This document shows positions 1 through 5,532 of a stretch of DNA of 6,211 nt, piece by piece; position 1 is the first letter of the stretch; each line of letters opens with the position of its first letter. Below the pieces are notes generated by a model. That model saw only the letters and a list, made by a program, of their open reading frames with translations. It did no database searches and was not told the origin of the DNA. The stretch is taken from assembly GCA_938002705.1 (NCBI GenBank), contig CALLAG010000273.1, positions 1 through 6,211 on the forward strand, read 5' to 3'. The translations under genes were made by a program, and so were the position numbers. The DNA comes from an uncultured Saprospiraceae bacterium (GTDB taxonomy: Bacteria > Bacteroidota > Bacteroidia > Chitinophagales > Saprospiraceae).

Positions 1-160
1 CAGGGCCAAATGGAATAAATACTGGTGTCATTAATCTTGTGGTGACACCATCATTATTTGCGATAAGCAAACTTCCATCACACGGAAATCTCTGTCCCGA
101 CAAAGTAGTCGAGATACACAAGATTATAAATTGTAATATGATTAGGGATAGACTCTTCAT
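1..160 (-). CDS. Exported protein, N-terminal fragment (partial)
   Basis: An open frame starts at ATG (160-158) and runs without a stop to the left edge, giving 53 residues. The first 22 residues form a signal peptide: Lys2, a hydrophobic core (LSLIILQFIILCIS), then TTLSG, with likely signal peptidase I cleavage before Gln23. Gln at +1 is common in exported Bacteroidota proteins. Cys15 lies inside the hydrophobic core with no lipobox around it, so a lipoprotein is unlikely. The mature start (QRFPCDGSLLIANNDG) resembles, from memory only, the opening of large Bacteroidota surface proteins that often carry a C-terminal type IX secretion sorting domain. That end is outside the window, so the function is unknown. 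The frame is shorter than 60 codons here only because the window cuts it. The gene lies 136 bp downstream of the LuxR-type gene on the same strand, and no clear Shine-Dalgarno sequence precedes the ATG. Confidence 0.72.
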   Translation of the reverse strand, partial: MKSLSLIILQFIILCISTTLSGQRFPCDGSLLIANNDGVTTRLMTPVFIPFGP

Positions 161-296
161 ATGACTGTAGTAAAAGTACTAAATATGTTACAGAGAATAT
201 TCGCAATAACAATTACATAAAGACAATCCTTCTAATTCTTATCGGCTTAGAAAATCATGTAACTAAGGAAGATTGATTGTAATCCATCTGCTATAC
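161..296. other. Intergenic spacer between the exported-protein gene and the LuxR-type gene
   Basis: This 136-bp AT-rich spacer has no plausible gene. On the minus strand, TACTTTTA (178-171) resembles the Bacteroidota -7 element TAnnTTTG with one mismatch, but no TTG stands at the right distance upstream, so I do not call a promoter. A weak inverted repeat (CTTAG 246-250 with CTAAG 263-267, and outside it CAATC 224-228 with GATTG 271-275) could be part of the 3' end of the LuxR-type transcript; it is too imperfect to name a terminator. Confidence 0.5.
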
Positions 297-554
297 TTAA
301 TGTATAGAGATAAAACCAAGTTGAATTCCTTGGCGTACTAAATTGGCAGTATTACGAGAGTCAAATTTTATGATTAATTTCTTACGATGAGACTTTACAG
401 TATGATGACTGAGACATAGAATATTACCAATCTCACTATCAGTATATCCGTATGATAGAAGTATCAATACTTCCTTCTCGCGATTAGTTAATAGAGGAAT
501 TGATTTTGGGAAGGTATTAAGAGAAAGGATTTTCTTTTCAGTCATATTAAGCAT
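297..554 (-). CDS. Stand-alone LuxR/GerE-type helix-turn-helix regulator
   Basis: This 85-residue protein is almost entirely one LuxR C-terminal DNA-binding domain. The family signature is complete: LTNREKEVL at residues 22-30, Gly36 and SEIG at 40-43 (scaffold helices), then LSHHTVKSHRKKL at 48-60, where Thr52-Val53-Lys54 and His56 belong to the recognition helix, and a closing dimerisation helix (NTANLVRQGIQLGF, 68-81). There is no receiver or ligand-binding domain and only about 20 residues precede the domain, so it resembles GerE-like single-domain regulators. The target is unknown. Start: ATG at 554 is used here; Met4 (545) is equally possible because neither has a clear ribosome binding site. 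It is transcribed on its own or with the exported-protein gene 136 bp downstream. The DNA directly upstream contains repeats that could be an autoregulatory site. I am sure of the fold, not of the regulon. Confidence 0.88.
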   Translation of the reverse strand: MLNMTEKKILSLNTFPKSIPLLTNREKEVLILLSYGYTDSEIGNILCLSHHTVKSHRKKLIIKFDSRNTANLVRQGIQLGFISIH

Positions 555-558
555 TTAT

Positions 559-591
559 AATATCAGAACTATCGATAGGATAAATATCAGA
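559..591. promoter_or_regulatory. Candidate operator upstream of the LuxR-type gene
   Basis: Two copies of AATATCAGA (559-567 and 583-591) stand 24 bp apart start to start, and between them lies a perfect 10-bp palindrome, CTATCGATAG (569-578). The array begins 5 bp before the start codon of the LuxR-type gene. LuxR-family domains bind as dimers to short symmetric sites, so autoregulation is a reasonable guess. In AT-rich DNA such short repeats also occur by chance. Confidence 0.3.
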
Positions 592-647
592 CTTATAGAC
601 TTAAGTTCACATATGGAAAACACTTATATATCTGGAGGAAAACCCCT

Positions 648-682
648 AATTATTGCTGTTATAATTTGGGACAGTAATAATT
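648..682 (-). terminator. Inverted repeat directly after maf, possible transcript end
   Basis: AATTATTGCTGT (648-659) and ACAGTAATAATT (671-682) pair over 12 positions with an 11-nt loop. In minus-strand RNA position 655/675 is an A-C mismatch; in plus-strand RNA it would be a G-U wobble. The stem starts at the base after the maf stop codon. No U-run follows immediately, although GGGGTTTT comes five bases on, and the stem is AT-rich. It could be a weak terminator or a 3' end protecting hairpin for the fdx-iscX-ubiA-maf mRNA. Confidence 0.42.
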
Positions 683-1261
683 CTAACGGAGAAGATCAGA
701 AAGCTCGGAATAGAGCTCTGCTGTAGGTAATCCGACGATATTATTATAAGAACCCGCTATCCATTCTACTTTGGCCATACCCATCCAATCCTGAATACCG
801 TAGCTTCCTGCTTTATCAGTTGGATTATAATTATCAAAGTATGCATTAGCTTCCGCTTCGGATATAGCAGCAAACTTCACATCACTCTTAACTGTAAATA
901 CTTTTAACGAATCTTTTAGTAAAAGACAGACACCTGTATATACTGAATGTGTTGAGTCCGATAGTGTCAGCAATGTATTGACAGCATCTTCTTTTGAGGT
1001 TGGTTTGCCATAGATGACATCATTATGAGCTACTATTGTATCTGCAGTGATGACTAATTCATCATCGGCTATGGATGATTTGTGAGCATTGGCTTTCTGT
1101 GTCGCTATGTAAGCTGCGATATCGTGAGTAGGGAGATCAGAGGGATAACTCTCATCTATCTCTATAACCCTAAGCTCAAAATTAAAATCTAATGCTTTTA
1201 GTAATTGTGATCTACGTGGTGATTGAGATCCCAATACTATTCTATACTTTTCTATATCCAT
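683..1261 (-). CDS. maf: Maf-family nucleoside triphosphate pyrophosphatase
   Basis: This 192-residue protein has the normal length of the Maf family. Maf enzymes are cytoplasmic and hydrolyse certain nucleoside triphosphates (dTTP, UTP, modified pyrimidines) to the monophosphate and pyrophosphate. They were first named for inhibiting septum formation when overproduced. Visible motifs are LGSQSPRRSQLL (10-21, the phosphate-binding SxSPRR), Glu37, TADTIV (72-77, with Asp74 as the expected catalytic base), GKP (85-87), KAGSYGIQ (150-157) and GSYNNIVGLP (170-179). Gln157 after KAGSYGI fits the YhdE-like dTTP/UTP group better than the YceF-like group. It is the last gene of the operon; its ATG lies inside the end of the prenyltransferase gene with a 10-bp overlap, suggesting translational coupling. 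Family assignment is firm; substrate preference is inferred. Confidence 0.95.
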   Translation of the reverse strand: MDIEKYRIVLGSQSPRRSQLLKALDFNFELRVIEIDESYPSDLPTHDIAAYIATQKANAHKSSIADDELVITADTIVAHNDVIYGKPTSKEDAVNTLLTLSDSTHSVYTGVCLLLKDSLKVFTVKSDVKFAAISEAEANAYFDNYNPTDKAGSYGIQDWMGMAKVEWIAGSYNNIVGLPTAELYSELSDLLR

Positions 1262-2163
1262 GCTATTACGATTATATAAATTAAACCCGAGAACATCAGT
1301 AGCTTACATCCACTGCTTATGTTATGATAGGCCTTCTTATCATTAGAAATAAAAATCTTAAATGTCAGAAATACACTTGGAAGAACGATGCTTAATAAAA
1401 ACCAAAAAGTCTTAATATGAGGTAGTACCTCATAACTATTATATATCCAGACTATACTTATAATTATCATCGTCAATGATAGAAACATAGATAAGTTCTT
1501 AGATCGCTGTATGCCGGCGACTATCGGATAAGTACGATATCCCGAGACCTTATCACCGCTTATATCCTCCATATCTTTAATTAATTCTCGCAGAAAACTT
1601 AATACGAATATAAATGTGGAATAAAATAGGATCAATGGAACCGCGTGCCCACTGAGTGCATTATATCGCCACCCTTGATTCTGAAAAACGGCATATTCCG
1701 AATATATTATTATCAAAAGAACGAATGCAGAAAATACGGAAACAACAACATTTCCGATAAGGGGTAATTTCTTAAGATGGGAGGAATACAGAAACAAGAT
1801 TCCTGCTGCCACCAGATATATGACAGACAAGCTCAATCTATCTAATCGGTAAGCTATCCAATAACTTAATAACCAGCCAAGTATAAAGACTACAAAATAT
1901 GCTGATAGATAAGAGTACTTACTATCTAACTTCCAAGCTTTATCATTAGCCCTATCAGACTGATCGTCGAAGTAGTCATTAATATAGTAACCACCAGCAG
2001 CTATAAGAATAGTCACCGCTATAAATGGGAATATGAGAATAGGGTACAAGGATAACTCATAAGTATCCTCGTATTGTAGAAAAAAAATATTGTAAAATAA
2101 ATATTGTGTCAGCCCGACAATCAATAGATTAATAGGTCTACTCGCTCTGATTATAGCAATCAC
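1252..2163 (-). CDS. UbiA-family membrane prenyltransferase
   Basis: This 303-residue, very hydrophobic protein has about eight or nine predicted membrane helices. UbiA enzymes move a prenyl chain from its diphosphate to an acceptor inside the membrane. Both Asp-rich Mg-diphosphate sites are present: NDYFDDQSD (62-70, N-x3-D-x3-D) and KDMEDISGD (196-204, D-x2-D-x3-D). YSSHLKKLPLIGN (126-138) is the typical loop between them. Bacteroidota homologs next to maf are often annotated as geranylgeranylglycerol-phosphate geranylgeranyltransferase; an aromatic acceptor as in quinone synthesis cannot be excluded, so I give no symbol. The start is GTG (2163-2161): the codon just before it in frame is the stop TGA, and no Met follows within the first membrane helix, so GTG gives RASRPINLL at the normal N-terminal place. 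It lies 12 bp after iscX and overlaps maf by 10 bp. Confidence 0.92.
   Translation of the reverse strand: MIAIIRASRPINLLIVGLTQYLFYNIFFLQYEDTYELSLYPILIFPFIAVTILIAAGGYYINDYFDDQSDRANDKAWKLDSKYSYLSAYFVVFILGWLLSYWIAYRLDRLSLSVIYLVAAGILFLYSSHLKKLPLIGNVVVSVFSAFVLLIIIYSEYAVFQNQGWRYNALSGHAVPLILFYSTFIFVLSFLRELIKDMEDISGDKVSGYRTYPIVAGIQRSKNLSMFLSLTMIIISIVWIYNSYEVLPHIKTFWFLLSIVLPSVFLTFKIFISNDKKAYHNISSGCKLLMFSGLIYIIVIAWI
2161..2163 (-). promoter_or_regulatory. GTG start codon of the prenyltransferase gene
   Basis: On the minus strand the sequence reads TTGAGTGATT: the in-frame codon before GTG is TGA, so no upstream start is possible. The next residues (IAIIRASRPINLL) already match the N-terminus expected of UbiA proteins. 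No Shine-Dalgarno sequence is seen in the 12-bp gap after iscX, so translation probably relies on ribosomes finishing iscX or on leaderless-like AT-rich initiation. Confidence 0.65.
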
Positions 2164-2175
2164 TCAAGTGTCGGC

Positions 2176-2418
2176 TTATTGGTTCTCACGCCACTCATAG
2201 ACCCACTTAGCTTGGATCATTTCCAGATGTCCTTCATTAGAACCTTCTCTCTTACCTGTAAAGTTAGGTAATGTCAATATCCAGTCTAATAGGTCAGTAA
2301 ATCTGATTCTATATATCTTTCCCTCATTGAATTCATCACCAAACTTCTCGTATAGCTTTATAGCTATGTCCTCGTGATCATTCCACCCGTATGGTAAATC
2401 AAAATCTTCAAAACTCAT
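2176..2418 (-). CDS. iscX: Fe-S cluster assembly protein IscX (YfhJ family)
   Basis: This 80-residue protein shows the IscX fold from end to end: Trp12 with Asp14 and IAIKLYEKF (18-26), RFTDLLDWI (39-47), LPNF (50-53), SNEGHLEMIQAKW (60-72). IscX is a small acidic cytoplasmic protein that binds iron and the cysteine desulfurase IscS, competing with frataxin and ferredoxin, and tunes the rate of [2Fe-2S] assembly on IscU. E. coli IscX has about 66 residues; the extra length here is at both termini. It follows fdx by 15 bp and precedes the prenyltransferase by 12 bp. The order fdx-iscX matches the end of the E. coli isc operon, but the other isc genes are not next to it here. Assignment is by motif and neighbour, and both agree. 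Confidence 0.93.
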   Translation of the reverse strand: MSFEDFDLPYGWNDHEDIAIKLYEKFGDEFNEGKIYRIRFTDLLDWILTLPNFTGKREGSNEGHLEMIQAKWVYEWRENQ

Positions 2419-2433
2419 AAATATATATTGTAA

Positions 2434-2775
2434 TTAGTGTTCGTGTCCAATAATTTGCTCTTGATCTGGGATTAATACCTCTATATCTGCATCTTTATCC
2501 AGTATAATACACTGACAGGCTAGTCTTGACTCTATACGCGGATTAATAGCCCTATCTATAAAATCTTCCTCTTTGTCTGTTATTTCCTCAAGAGCGTCAC
2601 CTCCCTCATCTACATATACGTGGCAAGTAGAACATGCACATACGCAACCACAATTATGATTGAGATGTATGTCATTATCCTCCGTCACCTCCTGTATCGT
2701 AAAACCGGCTTCGACATCCTCTACTACCTTGGTTTCTATAGACTTATCTTCAAACTTAAATGTAATCCTTGCCAT
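2434..2775 (-). CDS. fdx: Adrenodoxin-type [2Fe-2S] ferredoxin, ISC system
   Basis: This 113-residue protein is a bacterial/mitochondrial ISC-type ferredoxin that supplies electrons for [2Fe-2S] assembly on IscU. The expected ligands are Cys42, Cys48, Cys51 and Cys87 (C-x5-C-x2-C-x35-C), in the same places as in E. coli Fdx. Cys46, conserved but not a ligand in that family, is also present. HVYV (52-55), ITDKEEDFIDRA (65-76), SRLACQ (83-88) and a C-terminal His-rich tail (GHEH) complete the match. Odd points are two extra cysteines: Cys44, where a Gly is usual in the HNCGGxCACSTCH motif, and Cys89 after the fourth ligand. It is the first gene of the operon, with ATG at 2775 preceded by a weak purine run (GAAAAGAG), and it is divergent from the AAA+ gene. 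Confidence 0.95.
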   Translation of the reverse strand: MARITFKFEDKSIETKVVEDVEAGFTIQEVTEDNDIHLNHNCGCVCACSTCHVYVDEGGDALEEITDKEEDFIDRAINPRIESRLACQCIILDKDADIEVLIPDQEQIIGHEH

Positions 2776-2785
2776 TAACTCTTTT

Positions 2786-2799
2786 CAAATTGTATTATA
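2786..2799 (-). promoter_or_regulatory. Possible promoter -7 region for the fdx operon
   Basis: The minus strand reads TATAATACAATTTG ending 10 bp before the fdx ATG. TACAATTTG resembles the Bacteroidota -7 element TAnnTTTG with one extra base, and TATAAT matches a classical -10 box. No good -33 TTG stands at the usual distance, so this is tentative. Confidence 0.28.
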
Positions 2800-2833
2800 A
2801 AAAACCATAACGCCAGTTGATAGGGTAATTGTT

Positions 2834-2880
2834 CAAAAAATGGCAAAAAATGGTCTAAAAAAACATTTAACAAAAAATGT
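2834..2880. repeat. CAAAAAATGG/T direct repeats in the divergent spacer
   Basis: CAAAAAATGG occurs twice in perfect tandem (2834-2843 and 2844-2853), with a third copy, CAAAAAATGT, at 2871-2880. The third copy overlaps a small inverted repeat, ACATTT (2863-2868) and AAATGT (2875-2880), with a 6-nt loop. A 10-bp period of A6 tracts puts the tracts on one face of the helix, which favours bent DNA. The repeats lie between the fdx operon and the AAA+ gene, within reach of both promoters. Regulation of one or both is inferred. Confidence 0.55.
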
Positions 2881-2912
2881 AATATCTTACTATTCTAAAG
2901 TTAAGATAACTA

Positions 2913-5525
2913 ATGTCCGAAGATAAGTCATATAAGGATAACGAGTATTATAAATACAAAGAATTAAACATCTATTCATCAACTGAGTGGTTAGCTGATA
3001 ATGCAAAGAAGTATCGGCAAGTGTTTAATGCTCAGATGTCCAGTTACATCTATGCAGAACTCTCCTTTTACAATAAGAAGTTTGATACGGAAGTATGGAA
3101 TGTAGATGTCGTTCTTAAGTGCTTTGAGGTTGGTAAAAAGAAGCATTTATGCCAACTTACGTTCAATAAAAAGGTAAGCAAATCTGATAACATCGTATAT
3201 GTCAGAGAAGGGTGGGGTAATAAGAAAGTAGGCTCATTCTGGAAGAAAGGCACTTATTACTGGGAAGCATATATTAATGGAGCCAAAGTAGCGACTAAGT
3301 ATTTCTATGTGGAAGACTACGGTAATCCTTGGGACACGATGGATAAGCCACGTGTTGACCTCGTATCTATGAAGCTATACGAGGGTTCATTTCATGATAT
3401 TCCTGTAGATAAGAGGACATACTTGAGTACATTTTCTGATCAGACTACACGCTATATCTATGCTGAGATTGTACTGCGTAATAATGAAGTGAAGTCCAAC
3501 TGGAACTTAGAGTTATTCTTAAAGTTCTTCAATGATGCAAGAGAACTAAAAGGGAAAGTCTCTAAGATTGTCAAAGTTAAATCAACTGATGATCTCATAA
3601 CCGTAACAGCAGGCTGGGGGAGTAATGTAAAAGGCTCATGGAGAATAGGTAGGTATACTACAGAATTAGTCTTACTTGATAAGATAAGCGCCGTAGTACC
3701 ATTTAACATTGATTATGATAATGTGGAAGGGGTATCACCTATGCAAATATATAAGGGAGACAAAGCACTGATAGTAGAACCCCAAGAAGATATAACTAAA
3801 GACTACAAGGAGGTACTCTTACAATTAAAGAATCTCATAGGCTTAGAATCGATTAAGAAACAAATAGCAGATCACAAGAGCTATATAGAGTATCTGAAAT
3901 TAAGAAAAGAGAAAGGGCTAAAAGAGAAGGATGAGATCAATATACACTCCGTATTTACAGGTAACCCTGGTACTGGAAAAACTACAGTAGCTCATATGAT
4001 GGGAGCGATATATAAAGACATGGGATTACTCTCTAAAGGGCATGTACATGAGGTAGATAGAAGCGACTTAGTAGGAGAATATATAGGTCAGACTGCACCT
4101 AAGGTAAAAAAAGCAATCGCAAAGGCAAGAGGCGGCGTATTATTTATAGATGAGGCCTACGCTCTAGCTCGAGCTAATGATGACAGCAAGGATTTCGGAA
4201 GAGAAGCCATAGAGATATTAGTAAAAGAGATGTCAAGTAAGACGGGTGATATGGCGATTATAGTTGCTGGTTATCCCAAAGAGATTGAGCATTTTATAAA
4301 CTCTAATCCTGGGCTGAAGTCACGATTCAAGCATCATTTCGAATTTCCAGATTATATGCCTCAGGAACTCAAAGAGATCGCTTCTCATTCGGCACAAGAG
4401 AAAGGTATTCATTTTTCTAAAAGTGCTAAGCTAAAAATAGATGAGCTTATAGTCGATGCATTTAGAAATCGTGATAAGCAATTCGGAAATGCAAGATTCG
4501 TCAATAACTTGGTAGAAAAAGCTAAAATAAATCTGGGGCTACGTGTGATGCAAAATGAAAGTCCTAAAGAATTATCTAATAAGGTCCTAAGCAATGTCAA
4601 ACTCGAAGACATCAAAAAAATCAAGATCAAGCGAGATAAAGTAAAACCTATCATACCGGTAGATGAAGAATTACTTAAGGAATCATTACAAGCATTGGAT
4701 AATCTTATTGGGATGGAAAATATCAAAAAGGAAATCAGGGAGCTGGTAGATATCGTACACTTCCATAAAGCATCAGACAAGAATGTATTAAATAACTTCT
4801 TTCTACATACAGTATTTATAGGAAATCCTGGAACGGGAAAGACAACCGTAGCTCGCATACTGACTCAGATCTATAAATCATTAGGACTTGTAGAGAGAGG
4901 ACATATTATAGAAACGGACAGACAAGGTCTTGTAGCCGGATATATAGGGCAGACAGCTATCAAAACTAATGAGCGTATTAACGAGGCTATGGGAGGTACC
5001 TTATTTATCGATGAGGCCTATGCATTAAGCAACTTCAATGGATTACAAGGTGATTACGGTAATGAGGCTATACAGACCATACTCAAACGTATGGAAGACA
5101 ATAGAGGAGAGTTCTTTGTATTCGTAGCAGGGTACCCTGATAACATGGAGATTTTCCTTAAGGCCAATCCAGGGTTAAGGTCAAGATTTGATAAAGTATT
5201 AAAATTTGAAGATTACTCAGCAGATGAATTACTCCAAATAGCCATCAGTATGTTGACTCAGAATGGATACAAGATAAAGGCCCCTGCAAGAGGTCACCTA
5301 TTAGAATCATTGACGGATATGCATGATGGTCGCAATAAGTACTTCGGTAATGCACGAGAAGTAAGAAAACTTGTACATGACATCATTAAGAATCAAAATC
5401 TGAGATTAGCTCACACTGATGCTAACAGTAAATTCAATAAGAATGAAATTCTTGCTGATGACATCAAGGTTGTACCAGGACAATCTGACAGCGATCTATT
5501 TACACGAGAGAGTATAGGGTTTTAG
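2913..5525 (+). CDS. Tandem CbbX/SpoVK-type AAA+ ATPase with duplicated N-terminal domain
   Basis: This 870-residue protein has no signal peptide or membrane segment and is probably cytoplasmic. Residues about 18-135 and 148-269 are two copies of a beta-rich domain, sharing YIYAE (45-49; 181-185), VxLK or FLK, GWG (100-102; 234-236) and GSxW/GSW with GxY behind it; I know no name for it. Two complete AAA+ modules of the CbbX/EccA/SpoVK clade follow. Module 1 (about 300-548): Walker A GNPGTGKT 350-357, pore loop YIGQT 390-394, Walker B with Asp413-Glu414, sensor VAGY 451-454, arginine finger in GLKSRF (Arg471), sensor 2 GNAR 525-528. Module 2 (about 590-840): 637-644, 677-681, Asp700-Glu701, 738-741, GLRSRF (Arg758), GNAR 812-815. 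All catalytic residues are intact in both, so both should hydrolyse ATP, probably as a hexamer that remodels a protein partner. The partner is unknown; no RuBisCO or type VII secretion gene is nearby. No clear Shine-Dalgarno sequence precedes the ATG. Confidence 0.93.
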   Translation: MSEDKSYKDNEYYKYKELNIYSSTEWLADNAKKYRQVFNAQMSSYIYAELSFYNKKFDTEVWNVDVVLKCFEVGKKKHLCQLTFNKKVSKSDNIVYVREGWGNKKVGSFWKKGTYYWEAYINGAKVATKYFYVEDYGNPWDTMDKPRVDLVSMKLYEGSFHDIPVDKRTYLSTFSDQTTRYIYAEIVLRNNEVKSNWNLELFLKFFNDARELKGKVSKIVKVKSTDDLITVTAGWGSNVKGSWRIGRYTTELVLLDKISAVVPFNIDYDNVEGVSPMQIYKGDKALIVEPQEDITKDYKEVLLQLKNLIGLESIKKQIADHKSYIEYLKLRKEKGLKEKDEINIHSVFTGNPGTGKTTVAHMMGAIYKDMGLLSKGHVHEVDRSDLVGEYIGQTAPKVKKAIAKARGGVLFIDEAYALARANDDSKDFGREAIEILVKEMSSKTGDMAIIVAGYPKEIEHFINSNPGLKSRFKHHFEFPDYMPQELKEIASHSAQEKGIHFSKSAKLKIDELIVDAFRNRDKQFGNARFVNNLVEKAKINLGLRVMQNESPKELSNKVLSNVKLEDIKKIKIKRDKVKPIIPVDEELLKESLQALDNLIGMENIKKEIRELVDIVHFHKASDKNVLNNFFLHTVFIGNPGTGKTTVARILTQIYKSLGLVERGHIIETDRQGLVAGYIGQTAIKTNERINEAMGGTLFIDEAYALSNFNGLQGDYGNEAIQTILKRMEDNRGEFFVFVAGYPDNMEIFLKANPGLRSRFDKVLKFEDYSADELLQIAISMLTQNGYKIKAPARGHLLESLTDMHDGRNKYFGNAREVRKLVHDIIKNQNLRLAHTDANSKFNKNEILADDIKVVPGQSDSDLFTRESIGF

Positions 5526-5532
5526 ACTAAAA
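5520..5532. repeat. Palindrome spanning the two convergent stop codons
   Basis: TTTTAGACTAAAA is a perfect inverted repeat of 6 bp around a single central A (5526). It contains TAG of the AAA+ gene (5523-5525) and, on the other strand, TAG of the barrel gene (5529-5527). Much of the symmetry follows from both genes ending in Phe-stop (TTT TAG). The stem is too short and its loop too small to act as a terminator by itself. Confidence 0.6.

Larger units (their letters stand above)
683..2775 (-). other. Predicted four-gene operon fdx-iscX-prenyltransferase-maf
   Basis: Four minus-strand genes follow one another with gaps of 15 bp and 12 bp and then a 10-bp overlap, leaving no room for internal terminators. 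A promoter is expected in the 137-bp spacer upstream of fdx and a transcript end at the inverted repeat behind maf. The operon joins two iron-sulfur assembly factors with a membrane-lipid enzyme and a nucleotide house-cleaning enzyme; I see no direct biochemical link between the two halves. Confidence 0.75.

Noticed and set aside
224..275. Imperfect nested inverted repeat between the LuxR-type and exported-protein genes
   Set aside because: Two separate 5-bp stems with a large unpaired stretch between them and no U-run; not enough for a terminator call.
2829..2912. Promoter for the AAA+ gene
   Set aside because: TTG occurs at 2829-2831, but no TAnnTTTG element stands at a proper distance before the ATG, so I could not place a promoter.
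3068..3253. Minus-strand open frame of 61 codons inside the AAA+ gene
   Set aside because: It lies fully antisense to the conserved N-terminal repeat coding region and its product has no recognisable domain.
3458..3709. Minus-strand open frame of 83 codons inside the AAA+ gene
   Set aside because: Antisense to the second N-terminal repeat; low-complexity Ser/Leu/Thr composition typical of a shadow frame.
4409..4858. Minus-strand open frame of 149 codons inside the AAA+ gene
   Set aside because: Despite its length it is antisense to two conserved ATPase motifs (sensor 2 of module 1 and Walker A of module 2), and its Ser/Leu-rich product shows no family motif.
2913..5525. CbbX RuBisCO activase or type VII secretion EccA as specific assignment
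   Set aside because: The ATPase modules belong to this clade, but there are two of them, the N-terminus differs from both, and no RuBisCO or secretion genes are visible.
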